64,000 nucleotides of DNA from positions 496,001 to 560,000 of the forward strand of contig BTVR01000002.1 in the NCBI GenBank assembly GCA_045864775.1, in the 5' to 3' direction. This document shows, piece by piece, positions 8,436 through 16,512 of the stretch. Source of the stretch: Macondimonas sp045864775. GTDB taxonomy: Bacteria > Pseudomonadota > Gammaproteobacteria > UBA5335. The notes under the pieces are model-generated. The model was not told the DNA's origin and ran no database searches. It saw nothing but the letters and a program-made list of their open reading frames with translations. The translations under genes were made by a program, and so were the position numbers. Position 1 is the first letter of the stretch. Each line of letters opens with the position of its first letter.

Positions 8436-9176
8436 TCAAACCTCTGGTTGCGATGGGGCTGGGTCGGTTGCGCGGTGCATCGCCTGCCAGAGGGCGCGGG
8501 TGCGCAGCGGCGCGGCGCCCAGTTGCTCGGCGATCAGCGCGCGAAACAGGCCATTGACCGCTGCCCGGCAGTCGGGCGGGATGACCAGCGGCTCGACCTC
8601 CAGCACCAGCAGGGCCGCCCCCCTCACCTCCCAAGGGCCGCGCCCCGGTCCCATGATGGGTCGGGGCAGCGCCTGAGGCGCGCAACGATACCATTGCTCG
8701 GCACGAATCGCCCTGCCGTCGCCATCGCGCGCCCACGCGGGCTCGACGCCCAGACTGCCGAGCAGCGCTTTGTCGAAACGGCGCAGCGCACTGCTCAGAC
8801 AGCGCTCGGTCACCAGGTCGTGCAACGCCTGCCCGTAGGCGGCGAACAGCGCCGGGTCCGCGTCGTGACGACGACACAAGCGCAACAGGAGTTCATTGAG
8901 ATAGAAACCGCCCAGCAAAGCCTCGCCACGCGGAGTGAAGGGCGGCCGAGTCGCCTCCCACTCGGTGAGCACCGGCAGCTCGCCGCGCCCGCTCCAGGAC
9001 ACCAGCATCGGTTGAAACGGCTGCAGAGCCAGGTGGCGACGGCGTGCCCGCGCGCCCTTCGCGAGCACACCGACCCGTCCGGCGACGGGCGTGAACAGCT
9101 CCACGATCTGGCTGGTTTCGCCATACGCCCGGGCGTGCAGGACATAAGCCGGCACTTGGGCGGCGCGCGGCATCAT
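8436..9176 (-). CDS. recO: DNA repair protein RecO
   Basis: Protein of 246 residues, typical for RecO, which anneals single strands and loads RecA on SSB-coated DNA in the RecF pathway. The N-terminal OB-fold is recognisable from AYVLHARAYGETSQIVELFT and GRVGVLAKGARARR. The helical middle contains LLGGFYLNELLLRLCRRHD and the C-terminal part is less conserved. The cysteine zinc-binding cluster of some RecO proteins is not evident, as in many gammaproteobacteria. The ATG overlaps the stop of era (ATGA), so recO is probably translated by coupling. The order era-recO-pdxJ is conserved. Confidence 0.94.
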   Translation of the reverse strand: MMPRAAQVPAYVLHARAYGETSQIVELFTPVAGRVGVLAKGARARRRHLALQPFQPMLVSWSGRGELPVLTEWEATRPPFTPRGEALLGGFYLNELLLRLCRRHDADPALFAAYGQALHDLVTERCLSSALRRFDKALLGSLGVEPAWARDGDGRAIRAEQWYRCAPQALPRPIMGPGRGPWEVRGAALLVLEVEPLVIPPDCRAAVNGLFRALIAEQLGAAPLRTRALWQAMHRATDPAPSQPEV

Positions 9177-10069
9177 CAGTCGTAGCCGAAGCGCGTCAGC
9201 GCGGCCGGTTCATCGGCCCAATTCTCGCGCACCTTCACCCAGAGGCTCAGGAACACGGGCTCCTGCCATTGCCGGCTGATTTCCAACCGTGCGGCCCGGC
9301 CGATGCGCTTGAGCTGCTCGCCTTGCTTGCCGATCACCATGCCCTTGTGGGAATCCTTCATGACCCAGATGACCGCTCCCAGCTCCAGCCCATTCTCGGT
9401 GCGTGCAAATCGCTCCACCTCGACGGTCATGCCGTAAGGCAGCTCTTCATGCAACTGCAGCAGGAGTTGCTCGCGCAACAGCTCGCCGGCGAGGAAGCGC
9501 TCGCTGCGATCGGTGGGGATGTCCTGCTCAAACGCAGGCGGCGAGACCGGGAGATGTTGGACCAGTTCCTGCTCGAGGGCAGCGACGTTGTCGCCCTGGC
9601 TGGCCGACAGCGGTACCACGAACGCAAACTCGGCGCGCTCGCGTCCCGACGCAATGAGCGACAGCAGCCGGCTGCGCGGCTGCACGCGATCGATCTTGTT
9701 GAGGACCCAGCCCAACGGCAGACCGCAGCCTTGCAGGGCGTCGAGCACGCGCTGATCCTGGTCCGTCCACCGCGCGGCCTCCGTGACCAGCACCACGACA
9801 TCGGCATCGTCCACCGCGCCGCGCGCGGCCTGAACCATATACCGCCCCAGCGCGTTGCCGGCACGATGGATACCCGGCGTGTCGATGAACACGATTTGCG
9901 CGTCCGGGAGATTGTGGATGCCGAGAATCCGGTGACGTGTGGTCTGCGCCTTGTGCGTCACGATGCTGATCTTCTGCCCGAGCAGTCGATTGAGCAAGGA
10001 AGACTTGCCGACGTTCGGGCGGCCGACCAGGGCGACACGACCACAGCGATGGATGCCGTTATCAGCCAT
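9176..10069 (-). CDS. era: GTPase Era
   Basis: Protein of 297 residues, typical for Era. It is an essential GTPase that binds the 3' end of 16S rRNA during 30S subunit maturation. G motifs are visible: G1 VGRPNVGKSSLLNRLLG, the G2 region THKAQTTRHRILGI, G3 FIDTPGI, and G4 NKID. The C-terminal KH domain contains AVIWVMKDSHKGMVIGKQGE, whose GxxG-like loop binds RNA. It starts inside the 3' end of rnc (8-base overlap) and ends inside the start of recO, the standard rnc-era-recO arrangement. Confidence 0.98.
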   Translation of the reverse strand: MADNGIHRCGRVALVGRPNVGKSSLLNRLLGQKISIVTHKAQTTRHRILGIHNLPDAQIVFIDTPGIHRAGNALGRYMVQAARGAVDDADVVVLVTEAARWTDQDQRVLDALQGCGLPLGWVLNKIDRVQPRSRLLSLIASGRERAEFAFVVPLSASQGDNVAALEQELVQHLPVSPPAFEQDIPTDRSERFLAGELLREQLLLQLHEELPYGMTVEVERFARTENGLELGAVIWVMKDSHKGMVIGKQGEQLKRIGRAARLEISRQWQEPVFLSLWVKVRENWADEPAALTRFGYD

Positions 10070-10739
10070 TGGTCACGCTCAACAGGGCAAGGCTCGCGGC
10101 CTGCTGTTCGGCGTCGCGCCGGCTGCTGCCGACGCCCCGGAACGACGCCGCCGCGGCAGGGACCTGACAGACCACCTCGAAGCGCTGTTCGTGCTCGGGC
10201 CCTGTCACGGCTTCGAGTCGATAGACGGGCAGCGGTGCGGCCCGCGCCTGAAGGTATTCCTGAAGCCGTGTCTTGGGGTCCCTGAGTTCACCCTCGGCCG
10301 GCAGATTCGCCAGACGATCCGCGAACAAGCGCTGGACCACATCCGTGCCCGCCTCCGTCCCGCCGTCGAGACAGACGGCGCCCAGCACGGCTTCCAGCGC
10401 GTCCGCCAGGATCGATTTGCTGCGATGCCCACCGGTCTTGCGCGCGCCGGCGCCCAAACGCAGGCTGCGCCCGAGGTCGAGATCGAAGGCGATGGCCGCC
10501 AAGGTATCCCCCTTCACCAGATTGGCGCGCAACCGGCTCAGGACGCCCTCCGGCGCTTGCGGACAGCGATCGTACAAGGCGCGACCGATGACGAAGTTGA
10601 GCAGCGCGTCGCCAAGAAACTCCAGCCGTTCATTGTTGCGCCGCCCGGCACTGCGATGCGTCAGGGCCGCCTCGAGCAGCTCGGGGTCCCGGAACCGATA
10701 CCCCAGTCGAACGGATAGCTGATCCAGACTTTGCGTCAA
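10062..10739 (-). CDS. rnc: Ribonuclease III
   Basis: Protein of 225 residues. It cuts double-stranded RNA, processing the rRNA precursor and many mRNAs. The catalytic signature ERLEFLGDALLNFVIG is intact, with the conserved acidic residues, and the second acidic site is in ILADALEAVLGAVCLDGG. The C-terminal double-stranded RNA-binding domain starts near DPKTRLQEYLQ and ends with SSRRDAEQQAASLALL. It overlaps the upstream DUF4845 gene by four bases and era by eight, so the three are probably translated together. Confidence 0.98.
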   Translation of the reverse strand: MTQSLDQLSVRLGYRFRDPELLEAALTHRSAGRRNNERLEFLGDALLNFVIGRALYDRCPQAPEGVLSRLRANLVKGDTLAAIAFDLDLGRSLRLGAGARKTGGHRSKSILADALEAVLGAVCLDGGTEAGTDVVQRLFADRLANLPAEGELRDPKTRLQEYLQARAAPLPVYRLEAVTGPEHEQRFEVVCQVPAAAASFRGVGSSRRDAEQQAASLALLSVTNG

Positions 10740-11110
10740 GGTCGCTTCACCTGTGTCGCATGTTGAAACTTCATGACGAGATCGATGTTGGCGACCCAGG
10801 GAACGCGGACCTCATAGTCCACGGCGACCTGGAACGCGTGCTGTCCCGGAACCACTGCGATGTTATCGGCCTTGGCATGCTGGATCGAGTTCACCTGAAA
10901 ACGGCGCAGCAGGAGATCCTTGAGGCGCCTCGCATTGAGGTCGGTTTCGCTCACGCCTTGGCTCAACGAGTCGACCGACGAACGAACCTCCAGGTACTCC
11001 ATGTAGACCGGCAACACGGCGAAGACCGTGTACACGGCGAATCCCCCGATGCCGATGTAGATCATCAGGCTCCACAGCCCAATGCCCCGCTGTCTGTGTC
11101 TGGCTTGCAC
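10736..11110 (-). CDS. DUF4845 membrane protein
   Basis: Protein of 124 residues that matches the small DUF4845 family found between lepB and rnc in many gammaproteobacteria; the function is unknown. It starts with a short basic segment (QARHRQRG), then one membrane helix (LWSLMIYIGIGGFAVYTVFA), then a probable periplasmic domain ending in FQHATQVKRP. I chose the GTG at 11110 because GGAGG lies six bases before it; an upstream in-frame ATG would add 17 basic residues and has no better signal. In many relatives the gene begins with the same short basic, Gly-containing lead. The overlap with rnc suggests co-translation. Confidence 0.85.
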   Translation of the reverse strand: MQARHRQRGIGLWSLMIYIGIGGFAVYTVFAVLPVYMEYLEVRSSVDSLSQGVSETDLNARRLKDLLLRRFQVNSIQHAKADNIAVVPGQHAFQVAVDYEVRVPWVANIDLVMKFQHATQVKRP

Positions 11111-11173
11111 GGTCACCCTCCTGCGCACTTGTTCCCGGACGTCCCCGGGCAAGGCGGGCACGAGGCCGGTCCG

Positions 11174-11950
11174 TCATTCGATCTTCTTGCCGATTCGCGA
11201 CCACAGGGGCATGCCGGCATCGGGATCCCAATTCATCCAGATGGCAAAGGCATGACCCACCAGATTGGCATCGGGGACGGTACCCCAGCGGCGGCTGTCG
11301 TCACTGTTGTCCCGGTTGTCGCCCATGACGAAATACTGGTCCGGCGGGACCACCGCGCGCATGTTGTAGGATGGCCTGCCGGTGGTCTTGAGCAGACGAT
11401 GCGTCGCCCCGCCGACCTGCTCCTCGAACTCCCATGCTTCCCAGCGGGCCGGCACGCCCGGCCCGGTGTAACGGCCTGTCGGGGTTATCGGCAGGGGTTC
11501 CCCGTTCAGATAGACCTGTTTGTCCCGATAGACGATTTCATCCCCGGGCAGGCCGATGACCCGCTTGATGAAGTCCTTTGACGGATCCTCCGGGAATCGG
11601 AACACCATCACGTCCCCGCGCTCGGGGTAGCCCAGGGGCAGCAGACGCGTATTGAAGACGGGCAGGCGCACGCCATAGGCGAATTTGTTGACGAGGATGA
11701 AATCGCCGGTCAACAGGGTAGGCACCATGGAGCCGGAGGGAATGCGAAAAGGCTCGACGAGGAAGGACCGGACCAGGAACACCGCCAGCACGACGGGAAA
11801 CAGGCTGCGGCCGAACTCGACCAGACCGGATGGGCCCTTGCCATTACCATTGCGACGCCGCGCCGGTTCCCAGCGATAGCGATCCAGCGCCCACAGCGCG
11901 CCGGTGATCACCGTGAGGACGACAAGCAACAGGGAAAAATCGGCGCGCAT
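11174..11950 (-). CDS. lepB: Signal peptidase I
   Basis: Protein of 258 residues. It is the membrane-bound protease that removes Sec and Tat signal peptides on the periplasmic side. Two N-terminal hydrophobic segments (about 4-22 and 50-62) flank a basic, Asn/Gly-rich loop. The catalytic serine is in RIPSGSMVPTLLTGDFI (Ser 74) and the general-base lysine in DFIKRVIGLPGDE (Lys 129). The conserved C-terminal motif YFVMGDNRDNSDDSR is complete. It lies just after lepA on the same strand with 30 bases between, the classic lepA-lepB operon. Confidence 0.97.
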   Translation of the reverse strand: MRADFSLLLVVLTVITGALWALDRYRWEPARRRNGNGKGPSGLVEFGRSLFPVVLAVFLVRSFLVEPFRIPSGSMVPTLLTGDFILVNKFAYGVRLPVFNTRLLPLGYPERGDVMVFRFPEDPSKDFIKRVIGLPGDEIVYRDKQVYLNGEPLPITPTGRYTGPGVPARWEAWEFEEQVGGATHRLLKTTGRPSYNMRAVVPPDQYFVMGDNRDNSDDSRRWGTVPDANLVGHAFAIWMNWDPDAGMPLWSRIGKKIE

Positions 11951-11980
11951 GCGGACTCCTTGACGATGGTTCTTCTGCGG

Positions 11981-13783
11981 TCACTCGGGTTTCTTGCCCA
12001 CGTCCAGAATGGCAAGGAAGGCCTCCTGCGGCACCTCGACCTTCCCGATCTGCTTCATGCGCTTTTTACCCGCTTTTTGCTTTTCCAGCAGCTTTTTCTT
12101 GCGGGTGATGTCGCCGCCATAACATTTGGCGGTGACGTTCTTGCGCATCGCCTTGACGGTGGTGCGCGCGATGATGTGGCTGCCGATGGCGGCCTGGATC
12201 GCCACCTCGAACATCTGCCGGGGAATCAGTTCGCGCATGCGCTCGGCGAGCTGGCGACCGCGATAGGCCGTCTGTGCCCGGTGCACGATCACCGACAGCG
12301 CATCGACCCGCTGGCCGTTGATCAACAGATCCAGCCGCACCAGATCAGCGGGCTGGAAGCGCTCCAGATGATAGTCGAAGGACGCATAGCCCCGGCTGAC
12401 CGATTTGAGCTGGTCGAAGAAATCCAGCACCACCTCGCTCAGCGGCAATTCATAGACGATCGAAACTTGACTGCCCAGATATTGCAGCTTCATCTGCACG
12501 CCGCGGCGCTGTTCACACAGGGTCAACACCCCGCCCACGTAATCCTGCGGGCAAAGAATGTTGGCCTGGATGATGGGCTCGCGAATCTCGGCCATTTCGT
12601 TGACCGGCGGCAGCTTGGACGGGTTGTCGACGTGCAGCAGTTCCCCGGCGTGCGTCAGGACCTCATAAACCACGGTCGGCGCCGTGGTGATGAGGTCGAG
12701 GTCGTACTCGCGCTCCAGGCGCTCCTGGATGATCTCCATGTGGAGCATGCCCAGGAATCCGCAACGAAACCCGAACCCCAGGGCCGTGGACGTCTCGGGC
12801 TCGAAGTGCAACGCCGCATCGTTCAGGCGCAGCTTCTGCAGCGCTTCGCGCAAGTGTTCGTAGTCGTCGGTGTTCACCGTATAGAGCCCGGCGAACACGC
12901 GCGGCTGCACCTGCTTGAAGCCCGGCAGGCGCTCGGCACACGGTCGATCGGCCAGAGTCACGGTATCGCCGACCGGAGCGCCATCGATTTCCTTGATGCC
13001 CGCGATCAGAAATCCCACCTCGCCCGTCTCGAGGCGCGGGCGATCAACCATCTTGGGGGTGAAGACGCCCACGCGGGCGCCGGCGTGGCTGCGGCCGCTC
13101 GACATCATCATGACTTTGTCGCCGGCAGAGACGCCACCGTTGACGACCCGGACCAGGGACACCACGCCGACGAAATTGTCGAACCAGGAATCGATGATCA
13201 GCGCCTGCAGCGGCGCGTCGGGATCGCCCTGGGGCGGCGGGATGCGCGCCAGCACGGCCTCGAGCAGTTCAGCGACGCCCTGGCCGGTTTTTGCGCTCAC
13301 CTGCAGGGCGTCATGGGCGTCGATGCCGATGACGTCCTCGATTTCCTGCGCCACCCGGTCCGGGTCGGCCTGCGGCAGATCGATCTTGTTCAGCACCGGC
13401 ACGACCTCGAGGCCCTGATCCAGCGCCGTATAACAGTTGGCCACGCTCTGGGCCTCCACGCCCTGCGCGGCATCCACCACGAGCAGCGCCCCCTCGCAGG
13501 CGGCGAGCGAGCGGGACACCTCGTAGGAAAAATCGACATGGCCGGGCGTGTCGATGAGATTGAGCTGATAGGTCTGCCCGTCGCGGGCGCGATACGGCAG
13601 GGTCACCGATTGCGCCTTGATGGTGATGCCGCGCTCGCGCTCGAGATCCATGGAGTCGAGCACCTGCGCCTGCATTTCGCGATCGCTCAGGCCGCCACAG
13701 AGCTGGATGAAACGATCCGCCAGCGTCGACTTGCCGTGGTCGATGTGGGCAATGATGGAAAAATTGCGTGTCCGGGATTGCAT
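11981..13783 (-). CDS. lepA: Elongation factor 4 (LepA), back-translocating GTPase
   Basis: Protein of 600 residues, the expected length. LepA binds the ribosome and can reverse translocation; it also affects 30S assembly. G motifs are clear: IAHIDHGKSTLADR (G1), RERGITIKAQSVTL (G2), LIDTPGHVDFSYEV (G3), NKIDLPQAD (G4). The LepA-specific C-terminal domain ends with KCYGGDITRKKKLLEKQKAG, the lysine-rich signature of the family. It is followed by lepB and preceded, five bases away, by a small glutaredoxin-like gene. The opposite strand also has a long open frame here, caused by codon bias. Confidence 0.98.
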   Translation of the reverse strand: MQSRTRNFSIIAHIDHGKSTLADRFIQLCGGLSDREMQAQVLDSMDLERERGITIKAQSVTLPYRARDGQTYQLNLIDTPGHVDFSYEVSRSLAACEGALLVVDAAQGVEAQSVANCYTALDQGLEVVPVLNKIDLPQADPDRVAQEIEDVIGIDAHDALQVSAKTGQGVAELLEAVLARIPPPQGDPDAPLQALIIDSWFDNFVGVVSLVRVVNGGVSAGDKVMMMSSGRSHAGARVGVFTPKMVDRPRLETGEVGFLIAGIKEIDGAPVGDTVTLADRPCAERLPGFKQVQPRVFAGLYTVNTDDYEHLREALQKLRLNDAALHFEPETSTALGFGFRCGFLGMLHMEIIQERLEREYDLDLITTAPTVVYEVLTHAGELLHVDNPSKLPPVNEMAEIREPIIQANILCPQDYVGGVLTLCEQRRGVQMKLQYLGSQVSIVYELPLSEVVLDFFDQLKSVSRGYASFDYHLERFQPADLVRLDLLINGQRVDALSVIVHRAQTAYRGRQLAERMRELIPRQMFEVAIQAAIGSHIIARTTVKAMRKNVTAKCYGGDITRKKKLLEKQKAGKKRMKQIGKVEVPQEAFLAILDVGKKPE

Positions 13784-13788
13784 GATCG

Positions 13789-14052
13789 TCAGGCAGCCCC
13801 TGTCATCGGCGCGTGCCGATCCAAAAAAGCACGCACGGCCGATGCATCAGACCGGCCTTCACACAGCACGGCGCCGTCGCCGACCACGACCGGAACGCGG
13901 GCGCCGTAGCGAGTCTTGAGATCCGGGTCGCCGTCGACATCGACGGGCACGATCTCCACTGGACGGCTGCGACACAGGGCCATCAGGTCCTCGTAAAGGA
14001 GGTCGCACAGCCCGCAGCGGGACCGGGTGTACAGGGTCAGTCGCAGTGTCAT
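13789..14052 (-). CDS. Glutaredoxin-like protein
   Basis: Protein of 87 residues with a thioredoxin-fold start, MTLRLTLYTRSRCGLCDLL, where CGLC is a CxxC redox pair, and the cis-proline region ARVPVVVGDGAVL. This matches the small glutaredoxin family proteins (DUF836-like) that often sit near mucB/mucD and lepA in gammaproteobacteria. It probably takes part in thiol-disulfide exchange, but the substrate is unknown. A TTG 18 bases upstream in frame is possible; the ATG at 14052 fits the family start. It is five bases from lepA and may be its first operon partner. Confidence 0.8.
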   Translation of the reverse strand: MTLRLTLYTRSRCGLCDLLYEDLMALCRSRPVEIVPVDVDGDPDLKTRYGARVPVVVGDGAVLCEGRSDASAVRAFLDRHAPMTGAA

Positions 14053-14179
14053 CGAGGGGAAAACCGCCAAAATTTCAAAGGGGCCGATTCTACTCCATCA
14101 GCCAACTGCCCGGGACGTTGCCGAGCACGAGACGGCATCTGCGCAGCGGGGACGACCGCTTTGCGCGATCCTTACGCCA

Positions 14180-15151
14180 TCAATGGCGACGGCGCAGTGA
14201 GTCGGCCATGGCCTTCAGCGCGGCGTAGGGCACCTCGCCCACGACCAAGACCTGATGCCCGTCACGGACATCGCCGTAGGCATTCATGCTGCCGCGACTG
14301 GTCTGCCCGACGATGGGCTTGCCCCGCACGGGGCTGGCATCGACGAAGACCGATATAGCCGACAGGCCATCGCTGTAAACGAGATGTTCCTGTCCGCCGC
14401 CGTTGGGGACGACGTGGTCGGCCCCGAAGACCAGACGGTAACCGGACGGCGGGTCGGGCACGTCCCAGTGGCGCCCCTCCATCGTCTTGGCGGTATCGGC
14501 GGTGGTCTTCACGACTTTGCGCTTCAGCTTGGATGCGTCCACTGCGGGCGCCAGCAGCCGCGGGTCGATGCGATCCTTCACGGTCAGCGCGGTGAACATG
14601 ACCTCCTGACGGATGCGATTGTTCTCTCCGACCATCTGCGCCTGCAGGATCAGACCGGTCTCGTGATCGACGCAGAGCCGATAACCGTATCGGTAAGCAT
14701 CGCGCGGTCGCACCTGCAACCGTTGACACGACCGCCCCGCCACACGGTCCGCGGGACCCAGTTCAAGTCCGTAGTGAGCAGCCAATCGACCCATGTCTTC
14801 AGGCTGGGCCGAAAAAAAAGGGTTGCTCCAGCGCAGCCCTTCGATCATCAGCCCACGCTCGGGGAGATAGCGGGTCATTTGCTCGCCCCGGCGATGGATC
14901 TCGTTCATTTCGCCGTTCAGCGCAACCAGACGCGTCTGACCGTCCTTTTCCGGCGAGTGGATGACCTGCATGGTTTCGAGTGCATCATTCTTCTGATAGA
15001 CGAACGTCCCCTCGTAACTCAACTGACTGTAGGCCTTGACGGTGCGCAGGATCCACTCCGACGGAGCCTCGTCGGCATGGACCCATGGCATAAGGGCGCA
15101 CAGGGAAGCGAGCAGGAAGGCAGCTCGGGTGCCGAAGCGGGCGGACCTCAC
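14180..15151 (-). CDS. mucB: Sigma-E regulatory protein MucB/RseB
   Basis: Protein of 323 residues with a Sec signal peptide (RAAFLLASLCALMPWVHADE). MucB/RseB is a periplasmic sensor that binds the anti-sigma factor and protects it from the DegS/AlgW protease until mislocalised envelope lipids or proteins are sensed. The N-terminal LolA-like domain starts SEWILRTVKAYSQLSYEGTF, a recognisable MucB/RseB signature, and continues with GLMIEGLRWSNPFF. The C-terminal domain includes VFVDASPVRGKPIVG. The GTG start overlaps the end of mucA (GTGA). No mucC or mucD/degP gene follows. Confidence 0.93.
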   Translation of the reverse strand: MRSARFGTRAAFLLASLCALMPWVHADEAPSEWILRTVKAYSQLSYEGTFVYQKNDALETMQVIHSPEKDGQTRLVALNGEMNEIHRRGEQMTRYLPERGLMIEGLRWSNPFFSAQPEDMGRLAAHYGLELGPADRVAGRSCQRLQVRPRDAYRYGYRLCVDHETGLILQAQMVGENNRIRQEVMFTALTVKDRIDPRLLAPAVDASKLKRKVVKTTADTAKTMEGRHWDVPDPPSGYRLVFGADHVVPNGGGQEHLVYSDGLSAISVFVDASPVRGKPIVGQTSRGSMNAYGDVRDGHQVLVVGEVPYAALKAMADSLRRRH

Positions 15152-15756
15152 GGAGCGGTAGCGGAAACAGGCTCGTTCGCCGATTCGGCCATGCTGAGAT
15201 AGGGCAGCATGCGCGCCGGTTCGCCGGTGTCTACCAGGGCCAGCGTGTGGTTGCGAAGATATTGATCGAGTTCGGATGTATCGGCGCGCTCTGGCTCCGC
15301 ATCAGCCGTGGCGACCACGGCGGGGGCTGCATCGGGGCCGGCAGCGATGTCGACGTGGGGCGTGCCCGGTCGTTGCCATGAATTGACGAGGATGACCGAC
15401 GCCAGTACCAGGGACGCAGCAAGCCCCCACGCGCGGGGATGATTGACGAAGGGGACGCGCGCGACCCGCGCGTCCGATTCATCCTGGTCGATCGCGCTCC
15501 TGATGCCTGCGGAGAGGTCGACGATACCCGAAGCCGGGACATTGTCCCGCAGCACGTCGCCGATCAAATGATAACGTGACCACCGCGTTCGCATGGAGGG
15601 ATCGGCCATCATGCCCTGCGCGACCAGACGCGCCCGTCCGCCGCTGATCTCGCCATCCATCCAGGCAGACAGGTCCGCCGCGAACTCGTGGGCCGTGTCG
15701 ATGGGTCGCCCAAGCTGTGACTTCGTGGATCCCGACAGGGTGGTCTTGTCATTCAT
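15148..15756 (-). CDS. mucA: Anti-sigma-E factor MucA/RseA
   Basis: Protein of 202 residues. It holds RpoE/AlgU inactive at the inner membrane and is degraded by regulated proteolysis under envelope stress. The N-terminal cytoplasmic domain has LSAWMDGEISGGRARLVAQG and RTRWSRYHLIGDVLRDN, the RseA family core. One membrane segment lies at about 109-127 (AWGLAASLVLASVILVNSW). The rest is periplasmic and Ala/Pro/Asp-rich, the part bound by MucB and cut by site-1 protease. It lies directly between rpoE (3 bases) and mucB (4-base overlap). Confidence 0.92.
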   Translation of the reverse strand: MNDKTTLSGSTKSQLGRPIDTAHEFAADLSAWMDGEISGGRARLVAQGMMADPSMRTRWSRYHLIGDVLRDNVPASGIVDLSAGIRSAIDQDESDARVARVPFVNHPRAWGLAASLVLASVILVNSWQRPGTPHVDIAAGPDAAPAVVATADAEPERADTSELDQYLRNHTLALVDTGEPARMLPYLSMAESANEPVSATAP

Positions 15757-15759
15757 GAT

Positions 15760-16347
15760 TCAGGTCAATCCCTCGATTTTCTTGAGCTCGGCATCGATGG
15801 TATCCCGCGCTCGAAACAGCCTAGACCGGACAGTCCCCACCGGGCATTCCATCGTTTTGGCAATCTCTTCGTAACTCATGCCTTCGATCTCCCGCAAGAT
15901 CAGTGCCGTCCTGAGATCCTGCGGCAGGGCGTCGATCGCCGACAGAATGGTCCGGCGGACCTCGTCCGTGAGCAACAACGCCTCGGGCGTGTCGATGTCG
16001 CTCAGGCGCGACGAGAAGTCCACGTCCGAATCCTCGGTACCAAACTCCGACACCGAACTGATCGGTGCGCGGATCCTGGCCGCCACATGATTCTTGGCGG
16101 TATTGATCGCGATCCGGTACAGCCACGTATAAAAGGCGCTGTCGCCGCGAAACCCGGGCAAGGCCCGGTATGCCTTGATGAACGCTTCCTGCGCTACATC
16201 GTGGGCATCGCTCGGGTCGTACACATAACGGGACACAAGCTTGATCACCTTGTGCTGGTACTTGCGCACCAGCAGATCATAAGCCGTCTTGTCGCCCCGC
16301 TGGACCCGCTTCACCAGATCCTGGTCAACTGCAACTGCATCGCCCAT
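15760..16347 (-). CDS. rpoE: RNA polymerase sigma factor RpoE/AlgU (envelope stress)
   Basis: Group 4 (ECF) sigma factor of 195 residues, matching E. coli RpoE (191) and AlgU (193). Region 2 is DAHDVAQEAFIKAYRALPGF and FYTWLYRIAINTAKNH; region 4 is LREIEGMSYEEIAKTMECPV with VRSRLFRARDTIDA. I place the start at the ATG at 16347 (MGDAVAVDQDLVKRV) because it aligns with the family start; a GTG at 16386 in frame would add 13 residues but overlaps the likely promoter. It heads the rpoE-mucA-mucB operon and is divergent from nadB, as in E. coli and Pseudomonas. Confidence 0.96.
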   Translation of the reverse strand: MGDAVAVDQDLVKRVQRGDKTAYDLLVRKYQHKVIKLVSRYVYDPSDAHDVAQEAFIKAYRALPGFRGDSAFYTWLYRIAINTAKNHVAARIRAPISSVSEFGTEDSDVDFSSRLSDIDTPEALLLTDEVRRTILSAIDALPQDLRTALILREIEGMSYEEIAKTMECPVGTVRSRLFRARDTIDAELKKIEGLT

Positions 16348-16385
16348 CGGGGGCATCACTCCGGCCCCCGGCGATCTCTTGCCCA

Positions 16386-16413
16386 CTAGACAAGCTCAGA
16401 CCGGGAGAGTTCG
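16386..16413 (-). promoter_or_regulatory. Candidate sigma-E (RpoE/AlgU) promoter of rpoE-mucAB
   Basis: On the minus strand CGAACTC is followed after 16 bases by TCTAG, which resembles the RpoE/AlgU consensus (GAACTT, 16-17 bases, TCTGA/TCTAA). A transcript from here would start near 16379 and give a leader of about 30 bases before the ATG at 16347. Self-activation is known for this sigma factor; here it is inferred from the match only. Confidence 0.45.
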
Positions 16414-16442
16414 TTCTTTCGATCAAAAAAGCGGTTTATAGT
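16414..16442 (+). promoter_or_regulatory. Weak sigma-70-like promoter candidate for nadB
   Basis: TATAGT (16437-16442) is a good -10 box and TTCTTT (16414-16419) is a poor -35 box 17 bases upstream. It lies 71 bases before nadB, in the gap shared with rpoE. Confidence 0.3.
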
Positions 16443-16512
16443 AGGCCCGCACTTCATCGGGCCCCCTATCCGTACTGGTGGGCGATTCTATCAGCCGTTT
16501 TCCATTCCCGCG

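Noticed and set aside
11960..13909. A 649-codon frame on the plus strand over lepA
   Set aside because: It lies wholly antisense to the well-conserved lepA, has no recognisable domains, and is expected from high GC codon bias.
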